A DNA stretch of 64,000 nt from Emergencia sp. 1XD21-10 (GTDB lineage: Bacteria > Bacillota > Clostridia > Peptostreptococcales > Anaerovoracaceae), in NCBI RefSeq assembly GCF_009936045.1, contig NZ_QWEQ01000003.1, positions 62,001 to 126,000 of the forward strand. The letters run 5' to 3'. Shown here one piece after another: positions 8,502-16,780 of this stretch (the stretch's first letter is position 1; each line of letters starts with the position of its first letter). The notes below the pieces were generated by a model that ran no database searches, was not told the origin of the DNA, and was given only the letters and a program-made list of their open reading frames with translations. The position numbers and the translations under genes were made by a program.

Positions 8502-9058
8502 ATTTCAATCCGCACGCCTGCAAGAGGCGCGACCTGAGCGTAGGCAGAAGTAAAGGGTATGAGGTATTTCAATCCACGCGCCTACAAGAGGCGCGACCCA
8601 GTCAATATGGAAGTATATATAATCCCACACATTTCAATCCACGCGCCTACAAGAGGCGCGACACGATGACAGAGCATACGCAAGAAGACGGTCAAGTAAT
8701 TTCAATCCACGCGCCTACAAGAGGCGCGACACCTAATATCGGCGAGCAGGCTATTCTTAATAAGATTTCAATCCACGCGCCTACAAGAGGCGCGACGTTT
8801 ACTGCAATTACTGCCGCAATTCCCATAAATATTTCAATCCACGCGCCTACAAGAGGCGCGACCCAACAGGGTCTGTGTGACGGATTTTATGCCCATTTCA
8901 ATCCACGCGCCTACAAGAGGCGCGACATGTACCTTGATGACTGGATTAAGCTGTTTGCAATTTCAATCCACGCGCCTACAAGAGGCGCGACACATTGGAC
9001 CATCTTTCCAAGGCTATAAACAATGGATTTCAATCCACGCGCCTACAAGAGGCGCGAC
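8502..9058 (-). CRISPR. CRISPR array 1, type I-C, 9 repeats and 8 spacers
   Basis: 32-nt repeats start at 8502, 8566, 8631, 8699, 8765, 8831, 8895, 8960 and 9027. Read on the plus strand each begins ATTTCAATCC and ends GGCGCGAC. Spacers are 32-36 nt. The repeat at 8502 has three substitutions, as expected at the old trailer end. Transcription should therefore run on the minus strand from a leader at about 9059-9218. The repeat family is the one used by type I-C Cas5/Cas7/Cas8c, whose genes lie 2.3 kb away. Confidence 0.97.
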
Positions 9059-9218
9059 TGCAAAATTATAAAAGTTTTCTATAATTTTTATCAATTTTTT
9101 GTTTTATTTCTATCTCTACATACTACTAAACTGTCAAAACTCTCTTAAGACCACCTCTTTTCATTGAATTACAGGTGCGAAACATCCCAGAAAGTCATGT
9201 TCACTTCATTTTCGCACC
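9059..9218 (-). promoter_or_regulatory. Leader of CRISPR array 1
   Basis: An AT-rich stretch adjoins the newest repeat. It ends in an inverted repeat with arms GGTGCGAAA (9174-9182) and TTTCGCACC (9210-9218). The same pair stands at almost the same distance (116 versus 117 bp) from array 2, which marks both regions as homologous leaders. Confidence 0.65.
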
Positions 9219-9276
9219 ACCAAAATTTCATCTTTTCCAAAATATTTTTAGGACAAGTGTATTTTATCTGTCTCAA

Positions 9277-10257
9277 TTATACCTCAAAAGGATTTTCTTC
9301 ACCTGTAAAGTATTTCTTTGCTCCTAAAATAGAGTTTTCTGCCATATTTGCCACCGCTTCATCCGTGTAGAACGCCATATGAGATGTAACGATAACATTG
9401 GCATAAGACCTTAAGATTGCTAATCGCGGATTTCCCAGAGGCTCACCCATGCGGTCAAAATAGTACAGACCACTTTCGTGCTCGACTACATCTAGGCACG
9501 CAAATCCAACCTTTTCCGATTCGATCGCATCAATCAGTGCATCACTGTCAATTAAAGCACCTCTGGCACAATTTACAATCCCGACTCCGTCTTTCATCAT
9601 GCGCAGTGCATTATTATCAATCAGGTGATAATTTTCATCTGTTGCAGGTGCGTGAAGTGTAATAATATCTGACTCACAAAACAGCTGTTCAAGTTCAACA
9701 TACTCGCCCAAAGCTTTGACAGACTCTTTCTGATAAGGATCATAAGCTAAAATTTTACACCCAAATCCAGTTAAATTACGAATTACCGTTTCTCCTATCC
9801 GACCAGTTCCGATCACGCCGACAGTGCAACCTGGTAGTTCGCGCGCCAATTTTCCCCGAAGTGTAAAATCTTGTACATCCCCACGCATCATGATATGCTT
9901 CATTTTACGAAGCCCCATAAGAATCAGCATAACAGTAAAATCTGCCACGCTGGATGGCGAATAGGTTACATTTGTAATACCCATACCAAGTTTTTTCGCA
10001 TATTTCCAGTCAATATGGTCATATCCAATCGTTCTAGTCGAAATACATTTTATTCCAAGCTGATAAAATTTATCAATTAACTCTCTGTCAATAACGGTTG
10101 TAATAATATCCACGGCATCATAGCCTGCTGCTAACTCTGCATTTGCTAAGCAAGGCGTTTCTGCAGTGTAACCATACTCCACATCATACTTTTCACAAAA
10201 TTTGTCGAAGAAAGGCTTTTCGTCAAAGTCTCTCATACTATATACAAATAATTTCAT
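9277..10257 (-). CDS. D-lactate dehydrogenase-type D-2-hydroxyacid dehydrogenase
   Basis: 326 residues. The Rossmann motif is GVIGTGRIG (about 148-156). The catalytic triad is visible as Arg in NCARGALID, Glu in DVVEHE and His in TSHMAFYT; the last is typical of D-lactate dehydrogenases. It reduces a 2-oxoacid, probably pyruvate, with NADH; other 2-oxoacids are possible. The start at 10257 follows GAGAGGT. The gene lies between two CRISPR arrays, in the same direction as the cas operon but without functional link. Confidence 0.9.
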   Translation of the reverse strand: MKLFVYSMRDFDEKPFFDKFCEKYDVEYGYTAETPCLANAELAAGYDAVDIITTVIDRELIDKFYQLGIKCISTRTIGYDHIDWKYAKKLGMGITNVTYSPSSVADFTVMLILMGLRKMKHIMMRGDVQDFTLRGKLARELPGCTVGVIGTGRIGETVIRNLTGFGCKILAYDPYQKESVKALGEYVELEQLFCESDIITLHAPATDENYHLIDNNALRMMKDGVGIVNCARGALIDSDALIDAIESEKVGFACLDVVEHESGLYYFDRMGEPLGNPRLAILRSYANVIVTSHMAFYTDEAVANMAENSILGAKKYFTGEENPFEV

Positions 10258-10284
10258 GTCGCTACCTCTCGCATTTACTTGCAT

Positions 10285-10510
10285 TTATCATACCACAAAT
10301 AAAAAAGAATGCATAGCATTTAAGAATGATTGTCAAAATCTATTATTAAAAATTAATAATCTCTCGTCCATTTTAATAGAGGAATATAAATTGAAACTAA
10401 CTGAAATTCTATATATTTTACTATTTTCACAGCCACCAACTTGTGACTATAAATAGGCACAAGTTGGAACCAGTGATCATAGAAGGTTACGGTAACTACA
10501 ACCCCGGCGC
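10285..10510. other. Intergenic gap with a hairpin at the trailer end of array 2
   Basis: AT-rich gap. The hairpin CCAACTTGTG/CACAAGTTGG (10436-10467, 12-nt loop) lies 43 bp beyond the last repeat of array 2 in its direction of transcription. It lacks a strong T-run on the minus strand, so it is at best a weak terminator or processing signal. No gene is seen. Confidence 0.4.
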
Positions 10511-11223
10511 ATTTCAATCCACGCACCCCTCACGGGGTGCGACCTTTCTGTTCTTCCTGATGGCGTGGGGAGGCGGCTGATTTCAATCCACGCACCCCTC
10601 ACGGGGTGCGACTACTTCCGAAGAAGCAACTTTCAAGTATTTTTGCTTATTTCAATCCACGCACCCCTCGCGGGGTGCGACTTTTGCTAATCCTTCAAAA
10701 CTCCGGAAAAACACCGATTTCAATCCACGCACCCCTCACGGGGTGCGACACTCTTGTAACCGCCCAAAACTCTCATCAGTCAGCATTTCAATCCACGCAC
10801 CCCTCACGGGGTGCGACTAGCAAACACCTTTGATGGCGAAACTGGTGAGTCATTTCAATCCACGCACCCCTCACGGGGTGCGACTCTGACACCATGATTG
10901 TATCTCCCACATCAAACGATTTCAATCCACGCACCCCTCACGGGGTGCGACTTTCTGTGCTTACAAGTATTTCCGTAGGATTACCAATTTCAATCCACGC
11001 ACCCCTCACGGGGTGCGACGGATGTAGCACTGTATGAATCAGATCAACAAAGCATTTCAATCCACGCACCCCTCACGGGGTGCGACGTGCAAATAAACCT
11101 GTTTCTCCCTGTTCAAATCCGGCGCACTGGCCGCACCCCTCACGGGGTGCGACGCACGACTGTTCTGTCCAATCTTCTTTAAGTTGGCAAGGCGCACTGG
11201 CCGCACCCCTCACGGGGTGCGAC
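10511..11223 (-). CRISPR. CRISPR array 2, type I-C, 11 repeats and 10 spacers
   Basis: 33-nt repeats start at 10511, 10580, 10649, 10717, 10785, 10852, 10919, 10987, 11054, 11121 and 11191. The standard form begins ATTTCAATCC and ends GGGGTGCGAC on the plus strand. The hairpin arms differ from array 1, but both ends of the repeat agree. The repeat at 10649 has one substitution in the loop. The two repeats nearest the leader (11121, 11191) share a replaced 5' part starting GGCGCACTGG. The array directly follows cas2. Confidence 0.97.
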
Positions 11224-11387
11224 GTGCAAATAAACGCCAATTTCCCAATAAAATCACCATTTATTTGTAAATTCTTTATAATTTTTAAAAGTATAAATAC
11301 ATATACTTCCAGAAAAGTAACTATTATGTCTATAATTCTGGTGCGAAAGCCCAAGGATTTTATGTCCACTTGCCTTTCGCACCTTTC
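11224..11387 (-). promoter_or_regulatory. Leader of CRISPR array 2
   Basis: AT-rich region between cas2 and the first repeat, with arms GGTGCGAAA (11340-11348) and TTTCGCACC (11375-11383) shared with the array 1 leader. Its repeat-proximal 12 nt (GTGCAAATAAAC on the plus strand, 11224-11235) recur at 11087-11098 inside the array. Confidence 0.65.
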
Positions 11388-11678
11388 TTAAACCATCAAA
11401 ACGCCTTCAGCTTCATAACTTTCTTTGGCTCCGAAATGCTCTACTTTTGTTTGATAATTATTTCCCAAATAGTAAAACCTGACACTATCTTGTCTTTCGT
11501 CAATCAAAGACAAAAGTTTATCCTTTAAGAGCAGCATTTGTGAACTGTCCACTATACATTCAAATACCGAATTTTGTACACGCTGACCATAATTGACACA
11601 TTCCTTTGCGACCTTTCGAAGCCTGGTCTTTCCAGCTTTGTCCTGTGTTGACACATCGTATGTAATTAATACTAGCAT
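11388..11678 (-). CDS. cas2: CRISPR-associated endonuclease Cas2
   Basis: 96 residues, normal for type I-C Cas2. The ferredoxin-like fold starts MLVLITYDVST, with the conserved Asp at residue 8, and contains RVQNSVFEC. Cas2 dimers bridge Cas1 dimers in the spacer-integration complex. It starts 10 bp after cas1 and is the last cas gene; the array 2 leader follows at once. Confidence 0.96.
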   Translation of the reverse strand: MLVLITYDVSTQDKAGKTRLRKVAKECVNYGQRVQNSVFECIVDSSQMLLLKDKLLSLIDERQDSVRFYYLGNNYQTKVEHFGAKESYEAEGVLMV

Positions 11679-11688
11679 CTGAAACCTC

Positions 11689-12720
11689 CTACTTCCATAA
11701 AAACGGTGGATAGCCTTCCAGGTCTCCTCGAATAGTCCGCGCTAACAGCATTGCCTGTATATGAGGCACCAGCCCCCAGCAAAGCTTTTCCTCAAGAAAT
11801 GGATGGGTAATCATCTCTTTCTTACGTTGTTGCCATGCCGACAAGAACTGTTTTCTTCCGTCTTCATTGAGCAATACCGCCCCATCTGCTTGCGTCTCAA
11901 AATGCACTGCTTTCATAATCTTTCGATTGATTAAAGAAAGCACAAAGCGGTCCGCCATAATCCCACGCAGTTCTTCCATCATATCCAGTGCCAAAGACTT
12001 TCTACCAGGTCTATCACTGTGCAAAAATCCTACATAAGCATCCAGTCCAACGCCCTCCAGTGCACCTGCACAATCATTTCCAAGCAAAGTGTATGCAAAG
12101 GAAAGCAGCGCATTCACTTTATCCAGCGGCGGTCGGCGATTGCGACCGCAAAACTGAAAATCTTCTTTCTGATTGATAATCAAATCATCAAAAACTGCAA
12201 AATATCGAGATGCCAGCTCACCTTCAATGCCACGTAAGGAATCCAGCGTATCACATGTGCGAATCCCGGAAAGCCCTTGATGGAGCTGTCCAGAAATTTC
12301 TTTGATACGCTCAATATCAACACGCAAACCGTGATCTCTGACAGTCCGCTCCAAGCTCCACCTGCAGTTAAAAACTTTTCCCAAAATCATTGCCTTTGCG
12401 TATGACAAACTTCTATCTACATCATCCGAAATTCGATATTGCTCTTTTCGTAGCAGCACATTTCCATATGGTATCCCTGAAGTGCGAGCCAAGAATCTGC
12501 CTTGCGGCGAGAAAAAACTCAGCCCAATTTCTTTCCGTGCACAAGCACCCATCAGCGCTGGTGAAGCACCTTTATACGAGAAACTGACAATCTGCTCCAG
12601 CGTATGAAGCGGAAATCTTCCGGCAGTTTCCTCATCACGAAGGATTACTACATTTTCTCCGTCCAGTGCCAGATACACATCCTCAGAAAGTACATATAAT
12701 GTATTGAGCAGCTTCTTCAC
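11689..12720 (-). CDS. cas1: CRISPR-associated integrase Cas1 (type I-C)
   Basis: 343 residues, full length. The N-terminal β-sheet domain begins KKLLNTLYVLSED and the α-helical catalytic domain follows (ALLSFAYTLLGNDCAGALEGVGLDAYVGFLH), holding the metal-binding Glu and His. It integrates new spacers with Cas2; in I-C, Cas4 helps select PAM-bearing prespacers. GTG start, with its first G shared with the cas4 stop (TAGTG) and GGAGGTG upstream. Confidence 0.96.
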   Translation of the reverse strand: MKKLLNTLYVLSEDVYLALDGENVVILRDEETAGRFPLHTLEQIVSFSYKGASPALMGACARKEIGLSFFSPQGRFLARTSGIPYGNVLLRKEQYRISDDVDRSLSYAKAMILGKVFNCRWSLERTVRDHGLRVDIERIKEISGQLHQGLSGIRTCDTLDSLRGIEGELASRYFAVFDDLIINQKEDFQFCGRNRRPPLDKVNALLSFAYTLLGNDCAGALEGVGLDAYVGFLHSDRPGRKSLALDMMEELRGIMADRFVLSLINRKIMKAVHFETQADGAVLLNEDGRKQFLSAWQQRKKEMITHPFLEEKLCWGLVPHIQAMLLARTIRGDLEGYPPFLWK

Positions 12721-13388
12721 TACAATGCACCTCCTTCTCCCAGTCTATCTGCAATATACCGTTCCACATTAAGTTTCTTGTTTAATTTTGGCAAACAAAG
12801 ATCCTTTAACGAACAGCTGCGACATTTTTTACTAGTTTTCACTTTGGGCGTGTTTCCCTTCTTGTAAAGTGTATGCATTTCCTCGCATAGCTTCTCAACT
12901 TGTCCTCGAAGTGTCATATCAAAAATAACTTCCGTCCGGCGCTTATTTTCGCCATAAAACAGATACCCTTTGGGAATATCCGTGAGAAACATCTCCTCCA
13001 GACATATTGCCTGGGCACAAAGCTGTACTGCATCTTCGCAGCCATCTTTCTCTGTTCCTCGCTTGTATTCCACCGGTACAACATCCCACGTTCCGTCATA
13101 ATTAGACAAGGCTATGCCGTCACACGCTCTGTGAAACTCCACTACATCACACTGCCCAGAAAGCCCCAACTGCCGTGAGGAAATGCGGAGACCCCGCATG
13201 ATAATTAAGTCTCCGCGCTTTTCCACAGACATCTCATCATGGGCTTTCTTGTGCATCAAAATCCCTGCTGTCGTTTGATAGTTTTCTGCCCACTGCTGTT
13301 CTACATGAATGAGCGCCCACTGCCTTCGGCAAAAGGCAAAGTGCTGAATGCCCGAAAGCTGGATGTATTCTTGTTCCTCATATCCCAT
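12720..13388 (-). CDS. cas4: CRISPR-associated Cas4 exonuclease
   Basis: 222 residues. One Cys near the N terminus (FAFCRRQWAL) and three near the C terminus (KKCRSCSLKDLCLPKL) form the Fe-S cluster site. The RecB-type nuclease core lies between, including VPVEYKRG with the QxxxY-like and E-x-K elements. It trims and orients prespacers for Cas1-Cas2. It sits 2 bp after cas7 and overlaps cas1 by one base. Confidence 0.95.
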   Translation of the reverse strand: MGYEEQEYIQLSGIQHFAFCRRQWALIHVEQQWAENYQTTAGILMHKKAHDEMSVEKRGDLIIMRGLRISSRQLGLSGQCDVVEFHRACDGIALSNYDGTWDVVPVEYKRGTEKDGCEDAVQLCAQAICLEEMFLTDIPKGYLFYGENKRRTEVIFDMTLRGQVEKLCEEMHTLYKKGNTPKVKTSKKCRSCSLKDLCLPKLNKKLNVERYIADRLGEGGAL

Positions 13389-13390
13389 AG

Positions 13391-14308
13391 CTATATTTTT
13401 CTTGTTACTTCTACAGACTCAGGAATCATTTCATCGTGAATCACAACTTCATAATCCTGATAACAACGAGGATAAACTACATCCACTCCCCGTCTAATCT
13501 CCACTGCTTCAAAGAGCTTATGTGCTGGACAATCCCCCAGTTCAGTGCTGTGCTTAAACACAATGAGCTCTCTAACTGCCATTTTGCCTCTTGCCGCAGA
13601 ATGATCGATTTCAAACATATTGATAATTGCTTTCCACAATAATTCCAAATCCTCTTCAGAAAAGCCAGTTACCTTTTTCGCCAAATTAGCAGAAATATAG
13701 CCTTCTACCCGGTACAGACCATACGGTACAATGCTCTTTCTTCCCATTTCGTTCTGTTTCATTTCTGCATCCTTTTCAGTAGTAATTGCAACACGAGTAA
13801 TGGTAACTTCCTGACTCATAATCGGATCAACACTACGGGCAAATCCCAGCTGCACAGGACCGCGTACCTGACCGCAATTGAGTGCATCTTTTACAAAAGT
13901 AGTCATCACAGCACCAAAGGTCCTGATGTCATAAAAATTTCTGCACATAAAGTCACGTACTTTCAAATCAATATCTGGGTTCGCTTTCTTTGCTTCCTTA
14001 ATCCTCTTTTCATCCAACCCAAGATATTTATATGCCAAGCTGTCACTTCGATTTAGCGGAACATCACCTTTTATGTAAATTTTATAGCCCTGTCCTCCTT
14101 CGGAAATATCCTGTCCATAGTCGGGATCCATTGCAGTTTCTACATAGTTACGTATTTTTCTCTTCAAGCACACATCTGTAACAATACCATATCCGCTTTC
14201 CGGATCGATTCTTGGCAGATTTCCCGCGTCAGGATCTCCATTGGGATTGCCATTTTCCACATCAAACAAAACCACAAACTCATATCTGTTCTTGATTACT
14301 TCACTCAT
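13391..14308 (-). CDS. cas7: Cas7c (Csd2), Cascade backbone subunit
   Basis: 305 residues with the Csd2/Csh2 signature at the N terminus (NRYEFVVLFDVENGNPNGDPDAGNLPR). In type I-C about seven copies coat the spacer part of the crRNA. The start at 14308 lies directly after the cas8c stop, so translation is likely coupled. No truncation is seen. Confidence 0.96.
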   Translation of the reverse strand: MSEVIKNRYEFVVLFDVENGNPNGDPDAGNLPRIDPESGYGIVTDVCLKRKIRNYVETAMDPDYGQDISEGGQGYKIYIKGDVPLNRSDSLAYKYLGLDEKRIKEAKKANPDIDLKVRDFMCRNFYDIRTFGAVMTTFVKDALNCGQVRGPVQLGFARSVDPIMSQEVTITRVAITTEKDAEMKQNEMGRKSIVPYGLYRVEGYISANLAKKVTGFSEEDLELLWKAIINMFEIDHSAARGKMAVRELIVFKHSTELGDCPAHKLFEAVEIRRGVDVVYPRCYQDYEVVIHDEMIPESVEVTRKI

Positions 14309-14309
14309 T

Positions 14310-14708
14310 TTACTTTACCTCCTGCTCCTTTTTCATATAACGGTCTTGTGTCTGGTGATAATACCCGAGAATAAACATACCCTGTTCCTCTAAGTTCAGC
14401 CGCTTAGGATAGGCGATTCCTTGATCATCCGATACAGAGAATTTATCCTGCAGTGTACCTAATTTCTGTTCAAACCAAATTTCAGTGCTTTTATTCCTTA
14501 CTGCAATCTTTTTCATATGACTGTTTTTCAATTTCAGTAAAACAGGAAAAATGGATGCTGGCATAGCACAAGCCGAATTAAAATACCGATCTTTAATTGT
14601 AGCATTCACCTTACCCGGCTTATTGGATTCCTCCTGAATATGCTCAAGCACCGCAAACATCCTTCCTAGATTATATGGGACATTTTTACTGTTTTCATTC
14701 AGACTCAC
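14310..14708 (-). CDS. cas11c: Cas11c, small Cascade subunit made from an internal start in cas8c
   Basis: Type I-C systems are known to make Cas11 by internal translation of cas8c. Here a perfect AGGAGG (14722-14717) stands 8 nt ahead of an in-frame GTG (14708-14706). It would give a 132-residue helical protein starting (M)SLNENSKNVPYNLGRMF and sharing the cas8c stop. Length and position agree with described Cas11c proteins. In-frame ATGs nearby lack such a ribosome site. Confidence 0.7.
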   Translation of the reverse strand: MSLNENSKNVPYNLGRMFAVLEHIQEESNKPGKVNATIKDRYFNSACAMPASIFPVLLKLKNSHMKKIAVRNKSTEIWFEQKLGTLQDKFSVSDDQGIAYPKRLNLEEQGMFILGYYHQTQDRYMKKEQEVK

Positions 14709-16103
14709 TGTAAGTTCCTCCTCTTCTGTTACCCTTGTATTTCGCATAAGGTATGCTTTGATAATTGCTGCACGTCCTCGTGTGATTTTATAAATACCTG
14801 CGTTGCTGTCATCCTGGTCAGCCCGTATTCTCTGCAATACTGCCTGATAAAGACTCTCCGGATAACGTCCGCCCGATAAAATCGCTCGAAACGAATTCCC
14901 TCCTATATGATCTGGCGCCTTTTTATCCTTTGACTTCTTATTTGCGATTTCCTGCAGCATTCTCCATACACCGAGATGTTTAACAATATCGCTGGCGGGT
15001 CGAATCACTTCCATTCGATCATAATGTGTCTTCAAATGGCTCAAAATGTTTCCAAATCCATCTTGATAGAAGAAGCGTACTGACAGTCTTCCCGCATTAG
15101 GTCCAAGACCCAAAATGCAAAACCTTTGTTCAGGATTGATAGCTTCTAAATCTGCATCAACATCGACGCTCCATCCCTTCTCCAAGTTTTTAAAAATACC
15201 AGCTACAATTTCCTGATTATCTGCGGTAGGCTCTATACAATCAGCAAAACTTTTTTGATAAATTTCCTCTCCACTTTCTGCCCAGTAGACAACCATAGTG
15301 GTTCCTATGATACTTCTATAGTCTCTATTGCTGATCAAGTAATTCAAAGCAGTTGTATAAGCGTATGCCGCATATTCGCTCACCGGTGCATTATAACTCT
15401 GCTCCTTTCCATAGGAGCAAAATGCCGGTGCATTAAATCCTACTAGCGATGCTCCGCTTGATTGTGCGCCGGGCACGCCTTTTATCTTCCCGTGTATTCT
15501 CGCAATAGGTGCACGCTTGCCCGTTACAAGACAGATTCCTTCCTTACCGCCATCTTTCTCATGGTAGGCTTTTTCCCAGGCATTCTGGATTTCATCATCC
15601 TCCTGTATAAAACGACCGTCTAATTGAAAAACCAAATTAGATGCAGCACACAATTCTTCATAATTGGCTGCAATCACCGGATGTTCCTCAGCATGCTCCG
15701 GATTCCAGCTTTGAAAAAAATTCTTTACCGCTTCGGCGGCTTCAGAGTGAACATCCGCTAAATCCTCTGTATGTAACTTTTTTGAAGCAAGAAAGCAATT
15801 TCTTGCTCGATCTGGTTTTCCCTTCGTATCTATGCCTAGAAAGTAGCTGACATTGTCACAGAGAAAATTGGGAGATATTCCGCTGGTCTTGACGCCCTGT
15901 TCCGGGACTTTGAGCAGAGATGGAATTTCCACAGTTTTTTTGCCACGCAGTTGCTCAGTTGTCAGCGTTACAATGCCCTTAAGTTCGCCGTTTGCTGCAA
16001 TATCCAAAGCTGCTGCAACTTTTGCCTGACACCATCCCGGTGCAGTTACCTTGCCTTGCTCTTCTAAGGCTTTATAATATTCCACCAATGACTGCAGTAT
16101 CAT
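14310..16103 (-). CDS. cas8c: Cas8c (Csd1), large Cascade subunit
   Basis: 597 residues, matching type I-C Cas8c. This subunit recognises the PAM and recruits Cas3 to the opened target. The N-terminal part begins MILQSLVEYYKALEEQGKV, typical of Csd1. The C-terminal helical part doubles as a separately translated Cas11c (see that entry). It overlaps cas5 by 4 nt (ATGA). Confidence 0.95.
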   Translation of the reverse strand: MILQSLVEYYKALEEQGKVTAPGWCQAKVAAALDIAANGELKGIVTLTTEQLRGKKTVEIPSLLKVPEQGVKTSGISPNFLCDNVSYFLGIDTKGKPDRARNCFLASKKLHTEDLADVHSEAAEAVKNFFQSWNPEHAEEHPVIAANYEELCAASNLVFQLDGRFIQEDDEIQNAWEKAYHEKDGGKEGICLVTGKRAPIARIHGKIKGVPGAQSSGASLVGFNAPAFCSYGKEQSYNAPVSEYAAYAYTTALNYLISNRDYRSIIGTTMVVYWAESGEEIYQKSFADCIEPTADNQEIVAGIFKNLEKGWSVDVDADLEAINPEQRFCILGLGPNAGRLSVRFFYQDGFGNILSHLKTHYDRMEVIRPASDIVKHLGVWRMLQEIANKKSKDKKAPDHIGGNSFRAILSGGRYPESLYQAVLQRIRADQDDSNAGIYKITRGRAAIIKAYLMRNTRVTEEEELTVSLNENSKNVPYNLGRMFAVLEHIQEESNKPGKVNATIKDRYFNSACAMPASIFPVLLKLKNSHMKKIAVRNKSTEIWFEQKLGTLQDKFSVSDDQGIAYPKRLNLEEQGMFILGYYHQTQDRYMKKEQEVK

Positions 16104-16756
16104 CGAACCACCTCACAATCAGTAAGATCGAGCATACCACCATTTAATACGGCTCTGAAAAACAATGGCTGTATTTCTTCCCCGGTATAGTCAAAGTCGA
16201 AAAACATATAGCCCAAATCCCTGTCTTCAGCAGAATAAGCTGTATCAACCCCCTGCTCCTCGTACAGTTCAAATTTTGCCGGAAACTCTCTGCACCCAAA
16301 ATAAGGTTGATGATAGCACTTTCCGCTGCGCAGCCTGCGCATCATAATATCCTTAAATTTCCCCGGATTATCCCCTACATTTGCTTTTTCTGTCATCTCA
16401 AAATGCGCATCTATAACATAGTCAACATCTTTGAGCAAAACGGCTGCACGCTGTGCAATATCTTCTTTCGCATTGATATACAGAGGCTTCGCATTTCCGT
16501 TCATCACTGATAACACATTGGTGTGCTGTATTTTACTCTGTAGCTCATTTCTCCGCACGCTGGTAAAGGCAATAGGCTTTCGCACGTAAATCTTGTCAAT
16601 GACCCATCGCATGCCCGGATGCCAATAGATTGCTTCTAAGATGCCCCTTGCTGCAGAAGGTGTTATCACATCGTAGCTGCAACGTTCCACTTTCATTTCC
16701 GGTCTGGAAAACAGGGCATAATCGCCCCACACATGTACTCGTACGCCATGACTCAT
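16100..16756 (-). CDS. cas5c: Cas5c (Cas5d), crRNA-processing nuclease of type I-C
   Basis: 218 residues with the N-terminal RAMP fold (GVRVHVWGDYALFSRPEMKVERCSYDVITPSAARGILEAI). In type I-C, which lacks Cas6, this protein cuts pre-crRNA at the repeat hairpin and stays on the 5' handle. It lies 24 bp after cas3 and overlaps cas8c by 4 nt. Confidence 0.95.
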   Translation of the reverse strand: MSHGVRVHVWGDYALFSRPEMKVERCSYDVITPSAARGILEAIYWHPGMRWVIDKIYVRKPIAFTSVRRNELQSKIQHTNVLSVMNGNAKPLYINAKEDIAQRAAVLLKDVDYVIDAHFEMTEKANVGDNPGKFKDIMMRRLRSGKCYHQPYFGCREFPAKFELYEEQGVDTAYSAEDRDLGYMFFDFDYTGEEIQPLFFRAVLNGGMLDLTDCEVVR

Positions 16757-16780
16757 AAATTTTCACTCCTTTCCTTTATT

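Noticed and set aside
8390-9071. Open frames encoding repeated ISIHAPTRGAT-like peptides
   Set aside because: They are produced by the CRISPR repeats of array 1 and have no independent support.
10606-11391. Open frames across array 2 and its leader
   Set aside because: Same cause: repeat translation (HPSRGAT-like) without ribosome sites.
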